From Lonicera japonica (taxonomy: Eukaryota; Streptophyta; Magnoliopsida; Dipsacales; Caprifoliaceae): a stretch of DNA of 64,000 bases. The stretch's first letter is position 1, and every line of letters begins with the position of its first letter. A program made the translations under genes and the position numbers. Positions 1-12,700 of this stretch are shown piece by piece. The notes below the pieces were generated by a model that ran no database searches, was not told where the DNA came from, and saw nothing but the letters and a program-made list of their open reading frames with translations. The stretch is taken from NCBI GenBank assembly GCA_021464415.1, contig CM038471.1:76614414-76678413 (forward strand). Reading direction: 5' to 3'.

Positions 1-94
1 AGTTTTGACCTGCCAAAATGGTGCCAAAGTTATTCTGCTACCCCAAATTTCATTTAATACATGTAATTTCTCAACAAGCAAACTCTCTCTGCAC

Positions 95-1916
95 CTTGAA
101 AGCAACATGGTAGTTTGACTTATTGATGAGTCGAATAGAGCAGGAGCTTTGCTTCTTTAACTCAACTGTAACAGGACATAGAATAATATTCAAAGCAATT
201 AGCACAATCATTAATATCACCAGAGCAGAATAAATTAAATTAATACGATAAAAACAACCACATTGCAAACCAATCTGTCATTTCTTTTTCTTTTTTTTTA
301 AAGAAAAAATATTTTATTAATAAATGAAAAAAAAGTACAAACTGAGAGGGGACAAGGAGTCCACCAACAAATCATATAAGCAAAAAAAAAAGAAAGAAAA
401 ATAACAAGCCAAAAACCACAGCCAACAACACACTCCTAGAACAGATTATACAATGGAACACTATTCGAAAATCCAAGCTTTCCAATTGTTCTTAATGTCT
501 TCCACTCTATAGTTTTTGAAAGGTTTGGTGTTGGAAGCCCACAACGAAGCCATGAATTTGACTCTTTCCCACAGCCACTCATTTTCTTCTACCTTTCCTT
601 CGAAATAAGAATTACGCCCCCTAAAGTATTGTACTTTACTCCCTATATCTAATGCCCTTCATCTAACTTTAAAAAGAATAGTTTGACTGAAATACAGCCT
701 CCTTACTACCCAACCAGAACCCCCTTCATTTCATATAAAAATATCACTTTTATCTGAATACCTGTGAAAGGACGTCTCCCTGCCTCGCTACTTCAACTTT
801 CCAATTTTATTATCTTGATGAATTTTTTACATACATACAGCAAAGTTAGGCTCATTGAGCAGTAAAGAGGCAAGAGAGTGATTGCAACAGCAAAGGGGGT
901 TGCTCTGGGCAGCAAGGGTACAAGACAAATTTTAAGTGTACATGTATCCTCCAACTCCTTAGTTCCTCCCTCATCACTCTTGCATCCAAACAGTTATCAC
1001 TGTTCTTCCTTCGTTGGAGCTAACTAGATTTTATATCCACGAAAGACAGCCACTTTGGATAGTGACAAAAGCAACCTTAACTGGAGCAATTGGCTATGGC
1101 AGTAACAGCGCCGCCACGGAGGTTATCCAGGAAATCAAGCACACAGCAAATGTGGCCGTTGACAGCAATAATTGCCTCTCTGTGATGGCTTTATATCCAA
1201 GCAGTGGCTAGATTGATCTCATTCAGAAATCAGTTTATGGTATATGTAATGGTTACTGACAAACCTATTTTCTGAAAACAAACCCATTTAAGGGAGAATT
1301 AGAGTTTAGAATGAAAGAACTAACAATAGAGGGGCGATAATGCTTCTTTAGGGCATGCTCAGCTTGTTGGAAATTGAATTTGGAACTACCCTGGGGCCTT
1401 TTCATAGTTTTAGGTTAGAAGTCATTAGGCAAGTCTAGGTTCATTTTGGAGTGTTGTTACCAAAGAGTCAAATGAATCTAGGATAGTGTGCCTAGAATAT
1501 TATTACGTCCCAATAAAAAGCAACGAATATAAGAAACTTAAGAGAATATATTCTTCAAATTGTGTCTCTGATATAGAATTCAATTTAGACTATTTATACT
1601 ACCTTGCCATACTATTGTGGATGTTCTTACAAGATTTTTTATTTTTTTTTTACTAAGCTCTATTAAGATAGTCTAGTAGCAATTTAATTAGCCATAGAGC
1701 AATTCCATTGGAAGTGGCATATGCATGGGTAATGCTATATATTCCACCTAAATAGTGTCTTAGGCAGTAATTTACTACTGCATATATAGACCGAGAGGAG
1801 TATAAGTAATGTACAAGTAGTAATGACTTAAAAGAACAGTATACATTGTAGGGGACTTTTGACTCACATATGAATTTGAGTTCCTGGGGTTGCACTTCCA
1901 AAAGCTCTGTACTCAT
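95..1916 (-). CDS. VAP27: VAP27-like vesicle-associated protein, 5' part (continues off left edge)
   Basis: Two coding exons of a VAMP-associated protein are visible. Exon 1 is 1868-1916, starts MSTELLEVQPQELKFI and ends at a GT donor. Exon 2 is 95-165 and encodes FELKKQSSCSI... through NYHVAFK, preceded by a CAG acceptor. The exons are 49 and 71 nt and join in frame to give 40 codons. This is the start of the MSP (major sperm protein) domain: ELKF, FELKKQ.SCS and the YVAFKV strand are hallmarks of plant VAP27. Family members are ER membrane proteins that bind FFAT-type motifs and bridge ER to plasma membrane and cytoskeleton, anchored by a C-terminal membrane segment, which here lies outside the window. 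The 1.7-kb first coding intron contains a LINE tail. The exon 2 donor (AAG, then GTGCAG) matches the usual position before the next MSP strand. Which VAP27 paralogue this is cannot be said. Confidence 0.88.
286..640 (-). mobile_element. LINE (non-LTR retrotransposon) 3' end in VAP27 intron 1
   Basis: Read on minus, about 460-600 encodes WERVKFMASLWAS followed by KPFKNY and a stop. This is the C-terminal end of plant L1-type reverse transcriptase polyproteins, after the zinc-knuckle (zf-RVT) region. A 3' untranslated stretch and a poly(A)-like tract (poly-T on plus at about 283-300) follow. Only the tail is present, so it is a 5'-truncated dead copy. The exact 5' edge is not resolved. Confidence 0.6.
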
Positions 1917-2841
1917 TGTTGTTCTTCAGACAATAAGAAAAAAAAAAACCTTATCAGGCTATCAGCATTCAGCCACACAGCAGTAAAAGGTATCCAAATC
2001 TACTTTACCTGCAAAATTCCCATACAAGTTATAACTTAATAGTTAATACTAATACAATTATACAAACGCAATTGCCCCAAATTGAAAAACAGACAATCAA
2101 AAACACTTGCAAAGCAAAAACTAGAGAGTAACTAGATATTGACTTGAAATTCAGAATATGAAATTGTATTAACAATTGACATAAACTAAACCCTAAGTAA
2201 CAATATAGGATAGCAAAGGAAAGAAAAGAAAAGTAAGTACATAATTAAGGAGTAACTCAATTAATAATAAAACATCATATAGCATATATAGTAAGTCCAA
2301 CCATACTATACAAATTAAGGACTTACTATATATATATACTATAGTATTTAAAAGAACAATATGAAATTGTATGATAACTGACATAAACTAAACCCTAAGT
2401 AACTATATAAATACTATAGTATGTGTTGACAAATAAAAAAATACCACAACTAAACTAAATTTAATTAAAAAAAAATACTGCCGTAAATAATTAAATCTTC
2501 ATTTCCAACATATTATGATCAGGAAGTATGCAAAATGGAACACTCCAGCAACAATAAACAAATTTTCCGTACCATTCACTTCTTTCAACAAGCACTCTAT
2601 ATAAATCTGGTTGCAAGTTAACCAAACTTTACTAAATAGTCAAAATCATACAATCAACTAAATCGAGTTTGGTAATCAGAATCACTACAAAATCGTCTTT
2701 GTTCGAACTGAAACCACTACAAATTCAGAATCAGGCTTGCAAGTGGAAAACCTGAATTTCATTCATAGAAGAACTTAACCATGGTCAACGTATTGAATCA
2801 GAGAGGAAAATGGAGGAGAGACAAAAAGAGCACTTACTTAC

Positions 2842-3100
2842 TGTAATGGAGACAAAGGCTAGGGTTTTCTGAGGAAACGGAAAATTGAATTCAATGTTGT
2901 CGTATATTGCAAAGGAAAATGAAATTTAATGTGTGGATTTCTATTTTTTTTTATTTTTTTTTGATGAGACTGAAATGGAAATGGAATTGAATAGCGTGAA
3001 ATGTCCGTTTTCAGTGGTGATTAGATATGTCTGTTCCCTAGATTCAATCGATGTAGTGAGACAGAATACAGACATAGATATATACGTATATTTGTAGAGA
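2842..3100 (-). promoter_or_regulatory. 5' UTR exon and promoter region of the VAP27-like gene
   Basis: On the minus strand an untranslated exon carrying AAAACCCTAGCC ends at 2842 before a strong GTAAGTAAG donor. The matching acceptor is probably just upstream of the ATG, near 1921, after a T-rich tract. A GA/CT-rich stretch at about 3098-3111 and the TATA-like AT-rich sequence nearby would be the proximal promoter. The upstream limit is a guess. Confidence 0.5.
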
Positions 3101-3111
3101 GAGAGAGAGTT

Positions 3112-3641
3112 TGGTAGTGACGGGCAGAGTGTGAAGAAGGGGGGAAGTGAAAGCCACGTCTTTTTGCCTTTTTGTTAGTTGTTTAGTGACCATAGGCGGT
3201 TGTACCGGCTGCATTTGTTTCTGATTTGTTTTACTCGGCTTGGCTTTGCTTTTAGCTCAATGTTTAAACACCGTTCAACTTTTGTTTTTTCAGTTATTCG
3301 GAATAATACAGGGTACGGTTATTAACGTTTTATATTTTAAAGTGTTTTTTTTATTGAAAAAAAAATTCTCAAAAAATACTTTACAGTATTTGAGGAAAAT
3401 AATAATTTATACTTCAAAGGCATATGTTAAACACACAAAAAATATAAAAAATAATTTTAAGTGTGATGATTCGTGCTTTATTAAATATGTATTTAAGCTT
3501 CTTTTTTTTCTTATTATAAACGAGTTAACATGAGTACATGACTTATTATTAAAAATGATTTTAGAGTATTAATATGAAAAACTAATAATACATACATACA
3601 TTGTGTAAGCATAATAGTGTGGTGCGTGTATGTATATATAT
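3112..3641. other. Intergenic AT-rich stretch between the VAP27 promoter and the LINE
   Basis: No convincing gene. The reading frame at 3240-3533 is low-complexity, rich in lysine and phenylalanine, with no recognisable domain. Confidence 0.4.
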
Positions 3642-4236
3642 TAGATTTTTGCATCGGCAAAGGTGGACCTCTAAGGTATGGGTATGACTTTAGATCCGGT
3701 TAGTTGTAAATGGTTTTGCTTGCCACCTAGATATTTTAAGCTGAATGTAGATGGAAGTGTTCGAGATGGAGATTGCACTTATGGTGGTGGTCTTCTTCAA
3801 AATCATCTTGGTGAATGGCAATGGGGTTTTATTGGGAGAACAGCCCACACAATGCCTTTCTATACGGAACTAATCTCTATCAAGAAATGGCTACTTACGG
3901 TTCAAAGGAAGGGTTTATTTCGAGTTATCGTGAAAATTGATTTCTCTAAAGCCGTAAACTTTATTCATGGTTTTTCGGATTCGGCTCACCTGTTGCTCCC
4001 TCTAATCATTTAATGCAAATCTTTTCACAAGAGAATGTGAAGTTGTTCTATATCTTTTGTTCCTAAGTTATATAATAATAGTACTTACTGTATAGCAAAG
4101 TTAGGGTACAACTTTTGTAACCAAGTTAGTACAATCTAGTTTGATACTTCACCTTTGTCCGTTTCGGACGAGGTATGTAAGGATTGTATAATATAAGTTT
4201 GCCTTTTGGAACAAAAAAAATTACTAGATTTTTGCA
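3642..4236 (+). mobile_element. 5'-truncated LINE fragment with RNase H-like end and target-site duplication
   Basis: An open frame at 3678-4013 encodes WFCLPPRYFKLNVDGSVR, then GGGLLQNHLGEWQWGFIG. This is the start of the RNase H-like (RVT_3) domain found at the end of plant L1 polyproteins and their relatives, including the catalytic-type N-x-D-G-S block. A 3' UTR rich in TTTTGT/TTGTAACC follows and ends in an A-tract at 4212-4220. The 12-bp sequence TAGATTTTTGCA stands at both 3642-3653 and 4225-4236, a typical LINE target-site duplication. The frame stops early, so the copy is dead. Confidence 0.8.
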
Positions 4237-7200
4237 CATATGTGATATGTGTGCGATGTAAATATAAATAATTTAATAGAATAATAATTAAAAATAATAA
4301 TAAGTGGCCTAACAATTGAGAGTCATATATATATAACCTTTGTAAATGTAAAATTTAAAGTATTACTACCTACACTAATATTATAAACTTTTTATAAAAT
4401 TAAAGAATAAAGAAGTAAAATTAAAAGATTAAAACTTAAATACCACTTTAACGCTAAAAAATGATTCTGCCTTTTACATAATAGATAGAATGTATGCGTG
4501 ACAAAGTCACCAATTAATTTGGACGGTTTGACATTATTCAAGTGCCCGACATCAACAATTACTTCAATGAAAAATGAATAGATATGGGCCCAAACACATA
4601 CAAGTATCTCTATCTCTACTGCCTACGAAGATAAATATATATATATACTTTCTAAATTATTACTATATATATATATACAGACTTATTTTGTCAGTGTAAC
4701 TACTTTTAGTATTAACAACACAAAATTAAACCAAAAAATATATTTATTTAATGATTATTAAGGAATCAATAAAATTAATAATTACTAATATTAAGAGATT
4801 TTAGCATCGACAAAGTAGCATGACATCTTTATGACAAAGAACTTGATGATGATATATAACACTTTGATATGGTATTCATGTAATGAAGCACTAAAAGCAT
4901 CACTCACACTATGAAATTTCTCATTTGCAATACGATAATGCAATCTAGGACTTTTCGGCATATTTGTAGAGTATTACATATATATAAGAGTAATAATAAA
5001 TGGCCTAGTGGTAACACACTGGAATTAACGTTGGTTTAACTAAAAAAATCTCAAGTTAAATCGTAACAGCTACAAAAAGTTGGGTCGACTGAGAGTTTTC
5101 CAAATCAATTGGTGGATATATCAAAGTTATGATTAAATAATTATTGTACTTTATTGTAATTTAGTGCATTAATTAATCAAAATGGAGGATCATATTAATC
5201 TTTACTTAAAGGTCATATTGACCTCTAGTTGAGAATAGTCAATATATTTGGACTCGCACATAGAAAATTTTGGAGTAATTGAAAAACAGTAAATTAAGAA
5301 TCTTGAATAATTGTGTAAAATTTATACGTTGGATAAAAAAGCAATTATTTGATTGTGTAAAATAAACAACTAATTTATATTGTCACGCCAAACTTTCTAT
5401 CTTATACATTTTTTCGTAAAACTTAAAAAAGCATAAATTCTAATACAAATTCTAATGAAAATGAAAATTATCTACACTATTAATTATGAGGAAATTTTTT
5501 GACATATCTATTAAATTATCAAAACACCCTCATGTGCAAAAAAATTAAGAAAATTCAATTCTTAGATTTGAACTCTCATATAAGAACACTAATTGACCAA
5601 ACAATCACAAATTATTAGATTGTTTTAAGAACTTATATAATATTAAATATAATATTATACATGCACTATTTTGTAAATTCTAGTATATTTAAAACAGATT
5701 TATAAAATAAGATGTTTGTAACCGTAAAATTTAAGTTATGGGAATGAAATAAAATGTAACATGGGTCGACGGTTGATTGGGTTCTTTTGAATTTTATATA
5801 AAAACTTACAAAAATATTATTTAAACAAGAAAAATTTAGATTTCAAATTTTTGGTAAAAATAAGTGGACCTAGAGATGCTCTTAAAACTTTTTTTTAAAA
5901 AAAAAGGGATAGCGATTAAAGGTGCGCCACGTGCGAAATGAAAATGAAAAGTAACTAAAAAGGTTGTTGAGAATTTATGGGGGAAAAGATTTTATTATTA
6001 ATAAAGGCTTTTGGCTTTTTGGCACGTCTCTCAAAATCACTCTTGAAGCTACCGTCAACTGCCAATACTACAAATACAAAGTTCCACGCCAAGCCAAGCC
6101 GAGCTATAAGCTATTTATTTTGTTTCTTTTTAATAAAAAGACAAAGATATTTTATCTTTAACAATAGCCGTATTACATTTCAACCGGCAGCGGACTCAAA
6201 TTTTTTGTTCAGGTGGGATCAAATAATAATACAATAAAATTATTTTACATATATTCTAATAAGGTTAAAATTAAAATATTATATTAAAATACTTAACATT
6301 TCATATATTAAAAATCAAAATAACATATATTTAGTTACTACATTCCTCTTCCAGACTTCATATTTTAAAAATGCTGAATGATATACTAAAATTAATTATA
6401 TATTTTGAAATTTTTTTATCAATTCAATATTCAACCTACTATAACCAATAAACACATATATTAATCTCAATATTAATTTATCAAATAATAATCTAATAAG
6501 AAAATTAACCTCAATAATCAAATTTAATACCAATATTTAACAATCTAAGAAGCAAATCAACATTAATAAATAATAACTAACAAACAAATATATTAACAAT
6601 TTAAAAAGCAAATCAACATTAAAACACCTAATTTTTAATATTCAATATTTAAAAAAAATGTATAAGATTATAAAAAATAAATCTAACCTAAGATACCGGA
6701 ATAAATGAAGGATGAAGATGGAAAGAGGCAAGGAACAATGCTTGACTTATGGCCTTTAGCTTGTTGCGCTGTGCTTGAAAGAAAAAAAATGGACCACTGG
6801 TTTTGATGCATTTTTTTTAAATATCTAAATTTAGTTTATTTTCTTAGTCAAATTTCAATGCATTCCATATGTATTAACTGTCTGTTCAAAAGAATCGTTA
6901 ATACTTTCTTAGTTTTCAAAAAAAAAATTATTCATAGGAAAATTATTTTCTTGAATTAATTTGTATTAGTAAAATATATTTCAATAACTTAAAAATCGTT
7001 CCTTCAAAAGAAGTAAAATTATATAAAATAAACTATATTTAAAAATTGGTCATAAATGAATATTATACGGCTTATGATATCTTATAACTACAAAGCTGTT
7101 ACGTGGGTTAACTTTGAGTATCGAGCTCGATCTAGGCATAGGGTGAGGTCGAGATGACGTCGAGTTGTTTCTAACATAGTACTTATAATGAAATTCGGTA

Positions 7201-7459
7201 TAAATATTTAACGGTCTACGATATTCCTTAATGAATTGAATTTGGGATGGATTTTTAAAAATTCGGCACGTATTTAAATTGGTAGTACAATCGGCACGGA
7301 CATATCTAGTATATATAATATAATATAAATAAAATAAAATAATATGCAATCTAATGATAAACAACTTGTATATCCTCCAATATTGTACGATTTGAAAAAA
7401 TCTAAATTCTCCCCTTCGAGGAGAGAAACATTAGTTCATACAACCTAATTACTCTTCGG
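4237..7459. other. Gene-free AT-rich intergenic region
   Basis: No gene could be supported. At about 5005-5085 there is a tRNA-like head on plus (TGGCCTAGTGGTAAC resembles a pol III A box), suggesting an old SINE. Open frames at 5964-6237 and 7050-7364 are AT-driven and match nothing recognised. The rest is A/T-rich sequence without clear structure. Confidence 0.4.
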
Positions 7460-7460
7460 A

Positions 7461-7735
7461 AAATATATATTCAACCAAAAATTTTTATGAATTTTTTGAG
7501 TTACCCCTAGTTATTAATACGAAACGATACTCTTATTTTACTAATCCTTTGAGTTACGTCCTTGTTTTGTAATGTTTTTAACAAAATGAAGCAACTGTAA
7601 CAATGAAAATAGGGGGATAACTTAAAAGATTAGTAAAATAGGGGGTATTTTGAGTTTCATATTAATAATAAGGAGGTAACTCAAAAAATCCCAAATTTCT
7701 ATTAAAATATATATTCAGCCAATAATTTATGCCAT
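7461..7735. repeat. Foldback (inverted-repeat) element flanked by imperfect direct repeats
   Basis: The arm at about 7488-7563 (TTTTTTGAGTTACCCCTAG...) is repeated in reverse complement at about 7610-7690, with mismatches and a spacer of about 45 bp. Outside the arms the sequence AAATATATATTCAACC at 7461 recurs as AAATATATATTCAGCC at about 7709, like a long target duplication or a nested older repeat. No coding capacity is seen. Confidence 0.6.
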
Positions 7736-9708
7736 TATTGACAGAGATTTGTGCAAGTTCATGAACAATAGTGGATTATTTAATTTAGTTGTTCTAATGA
7801 CAGAAGGCTTATAATGTAAATGAAAAATCATTTTAAGTCAAAAAATTTAGCCTGCTACTAAATTTGTTGAAAATATAAATCAATTGCAAATCACTACAAA
7901 TCATAACAGTAGGATTTGAATAATTTGTTATTACCAAAAATAATATGGTTGGGGGCTTAAAATAGTATTTGTTTTAGTAACAAGTAGGAAAAAAATGAAA
8001 CCAACCTAAGCACTTTTCTCTATATCTCACACAATCTCCCATTATGCAAGTTTAAAGACTCTTAGGAGATCTCTTACTTGTTATTTTGGATGGAAATTAT
8101 TTTCTTAAATTTATTAAATTTGCGTAAATTTATTGCTTCACTCAACTGTTTGAAGCATTTGAGTGTAATTATTTACGATACAAGATGAATTTAGAGAAGT
8201 TATGATAGCAAAATTAGATATTTTTGTGTGAGAGGGGGTGAAGAATACCGAAACAATTTGTACCCAATGAATATTGTTAGTGGAAGTTGTAATGAAGATT
8301 AGTGCGCTATAGATGGATGAAAGATTACCTCCGGTCATGGTTGTTCAAGTTAAGATTTGAAGTACTAGTCTTCTGACTATGTTCCAGACGTACGCCAAAA
8401 GTCTTCTGACTCTGCTCCAGACGTATGCCAAAAGTATGCTCAATTATTTTATGTGATCTTCTAGTTTATTCCCTCACAAAACTCACGTTTGTTCCTAATA
8501 TAAACTACAAGCATATATAAAATAAACTAGGGACCTTTAATTGTTTCCATCAAACAAGAATTTTATAATTTGTTTTCAAATAAGTTTGAACTCCAATTAA
8601 TTACCATCCGGATTTGAAACTTTGAATAATATTGTTATATTAAATAACAAATTAATTACAATTAGTATATATGTGGGCCAGTTTAAGTCTTATAGAGACG
8701 GATAATATGAAGGATAGATATGGTGTATATATTTTAATGAAGGAGATAAGCAGATAAAAATAAAATGTACAAAGGGAGAATGGAGATAAATTTGGGTGGC
8801 AAGATAAAAAAAAATGGCGATCTTCATCATGGGGTAACAATAGCCCAAATTTTGAGAAATTTTGTTTGGAACTCTAGGAATTCTACTCTGGTACATCACA
8901 ACACCAATAAAAGGAAATGGTCACCGCTAAAAACCATGATCAATTCAGCGTGACCAAAAGAGAGAGTAATTAGAATAAACATAGTATTAATTACACATTC
9001 CTTCTATTATGCAAAAATACTACTCCTTCCGTCTCATATTAATAATCACATTTTACTAAATTAATAATCCCGTTTTACTTTTAGTGACGTGTCAAATTGT
9101 TAAGTCCCATTTTTCTTTTGTGACATAATTAACGTATCAAATTTTATAATAGAATATGAGTTGTATTATTGAATATTAGTCTGGTTGAAATTATAGTTGC
9201 CTTCAAAAATACCGAAATCAAAATAGTACCATCCTTTTTAGATGAAGGGGTCAGTTTTTACATAAGGCGGGCAGTTTGACCACCTCATCCGGAGCTAGAA
9301 TACTCGAGTACAAGCACAATTTATGAAGTAAGAAAATCAAAAGGATGATAATTAAGTGAACCTAAGGAGTAATTGTTCTTAAAAAAAGGAAAACACTAGA
9401 TTCACCCTTCTGTATAATTTACTTGATGATCTAATAACTCCCTTGTTCGTCATTTATCCCTATTATACAATGTGAGAACCAAAGCTATTCGACTACATAT
9501 GCAGAATAGAAGTGGTAAAAAAGAAATGAAGTATCCACAATCAATCAAATCAGCACAAAACTATACACAATTCTAAAATTGGCTTAGCTTGTAATGTGAT
9601 AAAGGCACTAAACAAACCACCCAGTCAGGGGAGGTAACTTGAACCAGCAAATTCAAATGGGTTGGATATTTATTTACAAAGTATTGAACAGAGAGTTTGT
9701 TACAGCAT
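7736..9708. other. Intergenic region downstream of the CAND-like gene
   Basis: No gene supported. A 33-bp motif (AGTCTTCTGACT...) is tandemly duplicated at about 8368-8434. One Stowaway-like end (CTACTCCTTCCGTCTC) occurs near 9020, with no clear partner. Open frames at 8138-8338 and 8652-8953 show no recognisable domain. The 3' UTR of the minus-strand gene probably occupies the last few hundred bases. Confidence 0.35.
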
Positions 9709-12700
9709 TCACTCCCAATCGGCATCAAAGAAACCGGCATCTTTCATCTCAGAATAGTATACATTGTCCAAATGCAAATCTTCCTCCTGTAGTTGTCAGA
9801 TACATACTGATTATCATTACGGCTATACTGGCATCTCATTAAAAATCATAAACTTCGGCCTCCTAGGCGTGTTTTATGGCAATCCTATTAGGGTAGAAAA
9901 TGTTTAATTTCTAGGCAATTGAATTCCACGGAAAAGCATTTAAAGGTTTGATTGTATTCATTTTCTAGGTCGAAAATATAAACTTTTTCATGCAATCAAG
10001 ACACGTTTTCCGACATGTGGTGTTTGATTGCCCACTTTTTACCTAGATGTGAACCTTTTGTCTTTGAGCTCTTTCCTACCTTACCTAGAATTCATTTCCA
10101 TGGGAGAGGGTAGTAATTCAATTTCCTAGAATTATGCATCATTAACTTGTACCACGGAATTAGGCAATCAAACACTACCAAAGATAAAGTACATGTTTTC
10201 CATGGAAAACTTTGCCAATCAAACACAATCTCATTCTAAAATCTAACGAGGATAGTAGAAGTGGATATATGATGATGACCTGGAAAAAATCTGCCAGAAA
10301 TGTTACATATAGAAGAGGAAGGTAAAAGGCGTGATAGCACACAACTGTAACATCATACAACCTGTAAAACAGAACATCAGAAAATATTAGTCAAGTGAGG
10401 AAGGCTACAGAGAAATTGTGTTTAAGCAAAACATGACGATGATGTAGTACCAGAATCCAAAGCCAGCCCCGTGTCCAGTAAGTACACAAGCAAACAGAGC
10501 AATTGTGTTTAAGCAAAACATGACAATGATGTACTTGTAGAACGCTGGTCTTGCTGTAAAAGGAAAGATATCAAGTTAAACTAAATAATATTTACAATCA
10601 GACTCAGACATAATTAATGCATACACATATATATATACATTTAACAACTCACCGGGTAACCTTTCTCTCCATTTAGAGTTATACATGCACAGTATGAAGC
10701 CATAAACTGCAGTTAGCAGTAGCTTGTGTACAACCCACAAGCCCCATTTCACCCGATGTGTTTCTTCATTGTTATCAATAAACAATGGAATTCCAAATGC
10801 AAACAGGTAGATGACCTAAAAAATGAACAGCGTGAAAGAAAATCGTTACTGCATAAAATAAAGCATAATTTTTTTCTAAATTTCTCCAACAAAAGAGGTG
10901 GTAACTTAAGGGGAAGGTGTACATATGTTGGACCAGCTCAGTGATTCATATAATTCACCATTCATTTGATTGCATAATGCAAAATATTGAGCTGATAATC
11001 TACTTTTCATGGGATTTTTCACTGAATGCCCTAATTATCCTATAGTAGTACATAAAATGGACTGTGCAAGATTAAGATCCATTGTTATCATATGGATTAT
11101 GGTCTTCTTCAATTTGGGAAGGGTCCTTAATGAGTGAGACTTCATCGGTACCATAGTTTATGCAACTTTGATTCTGTTTGATTGTAAGCATGTAAATAGG
11201 CTAATAAAAGAAGTGGATTTTAGGCAATTGAATTGCTAGTAATTGATCTACATAGAAAATGTCACTTCGAGGTGCTTGAATGGCCTTACTTACAAGTTTC
11301 AACTAGGAAAATGATGTATTTTCATGTGTTTCAATGGCCTTACTTTCATGTTTCAACTTGGACAATAATGTATATACCACCTTTTGGTGCCAATCAAACA
11401 CCAAAAGATGGAAAGTGAAGACTGAAGACTAAAAGACCAACTGCTCCGCATATGGTATATTTATATATATGCCATATGCACGCCCACACTGCAGAGACAA
11501 ATTTACCAAATTGGTAACTTGTATCATAGAGACTCAGTATATTTACCAGAGTGCTAATTTAATCTAGATCAGTAACCCTTACTCTTCTGAGGGTGAGAAG
11601 GTTAAGGGTTACCCTCTCGACCACTGTTGCCTAATTCGTGGACCACCCCTTCGTACTGCGAATTGGGTGTGCCGACCCCAAATGGAGTACATTAACGACC
11701 CAAAACGCCAATTTTAGCGACTCCCTATTTTGACTTGCCCAGACATACAAAAAGACTTGTATAGTTGCATATATACAGACAAATATAGTTATTATATAAG
11801 AAAAATATAAGGTTATATTATAATATTTACATATCTATATTGGAAATGACCTGAGTATATATTCCAAAATGAATTGCCACCTGAAATAGCGTTCCATCTA
11901 AGCCTACCCCACCGCATTGCGTTCCAGGCTAGGTAACATATCTCGTACCCGTATGAGAGTAAATTAGCCTTCTCATGTGCGACGAAGTCAGAAGAGTATC
12001 TCATGTGAGTAAGGTACCATATGCAGTGCAGTTTTTTTCTCACATTATGGTAAAACCACAATTGTACCCTACCATATTACCATATGCGGTGCAGTTGGTC
12101 CAAGTAAAAGCTAGCTTGCCCTTGAAGACATGCAATCCTTCCCTGGAACTCAATTTCTTGGAGGGAAGGTAAGATCGTAATTCTTGTTTTTGAGTAATTG
12201 TCAGTTGCATGGCCATCACACAGTTTGTTTCCATGAAAAAAATTGGAAATCAAACACCACATAAGATGCAAAATACGTGTAAAACACCATATTCCATGGA
12301 AAATTGGACTATCAAACACCTCTTTCATGTTTGCACACGCTGCAGTGCAAAACTAGATCAGGAAGATTCAAGGATCTCAGCCTTGTTACTGGTATTTGTG
12401 AACTTGTAGGAAAACAACTATTTAGGAGTGTGTCGATATAAGATTAGCAAGTCTAGAGGAACAATTTTCATACCACTGTTACATCATTTGGCTATTGTGC
12501 TGTAGCATAATCAGTACCCAAAAAATCATTCTTGAATAGTTCGAAACTGAGCATATATCTCTTACATCAAAGTTGAAGAAAACAAAAAAAAGAAACTCTT
12601 ATGTGGTCAACGAACTCGCAAAGTCTTATGTTTTCTAAAGATAAGACTCTCTTGGTTAATCTTCACTCAATCAGTATAATGTTGTAACAGAACTATGCCT

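Noticed and set aside
8138..8338. Possible retroelement polyprotein start (MTGGNLSS)
   Set aside because: The short resemblance to a copia protease-region motif is not supported by any following conserved block.
12040..12409. Several overlapping open frames in CAND intron 2
   Set aside because: They occur on both strands, overlap one another and contain MITE-like motifs rather than a protein domain.
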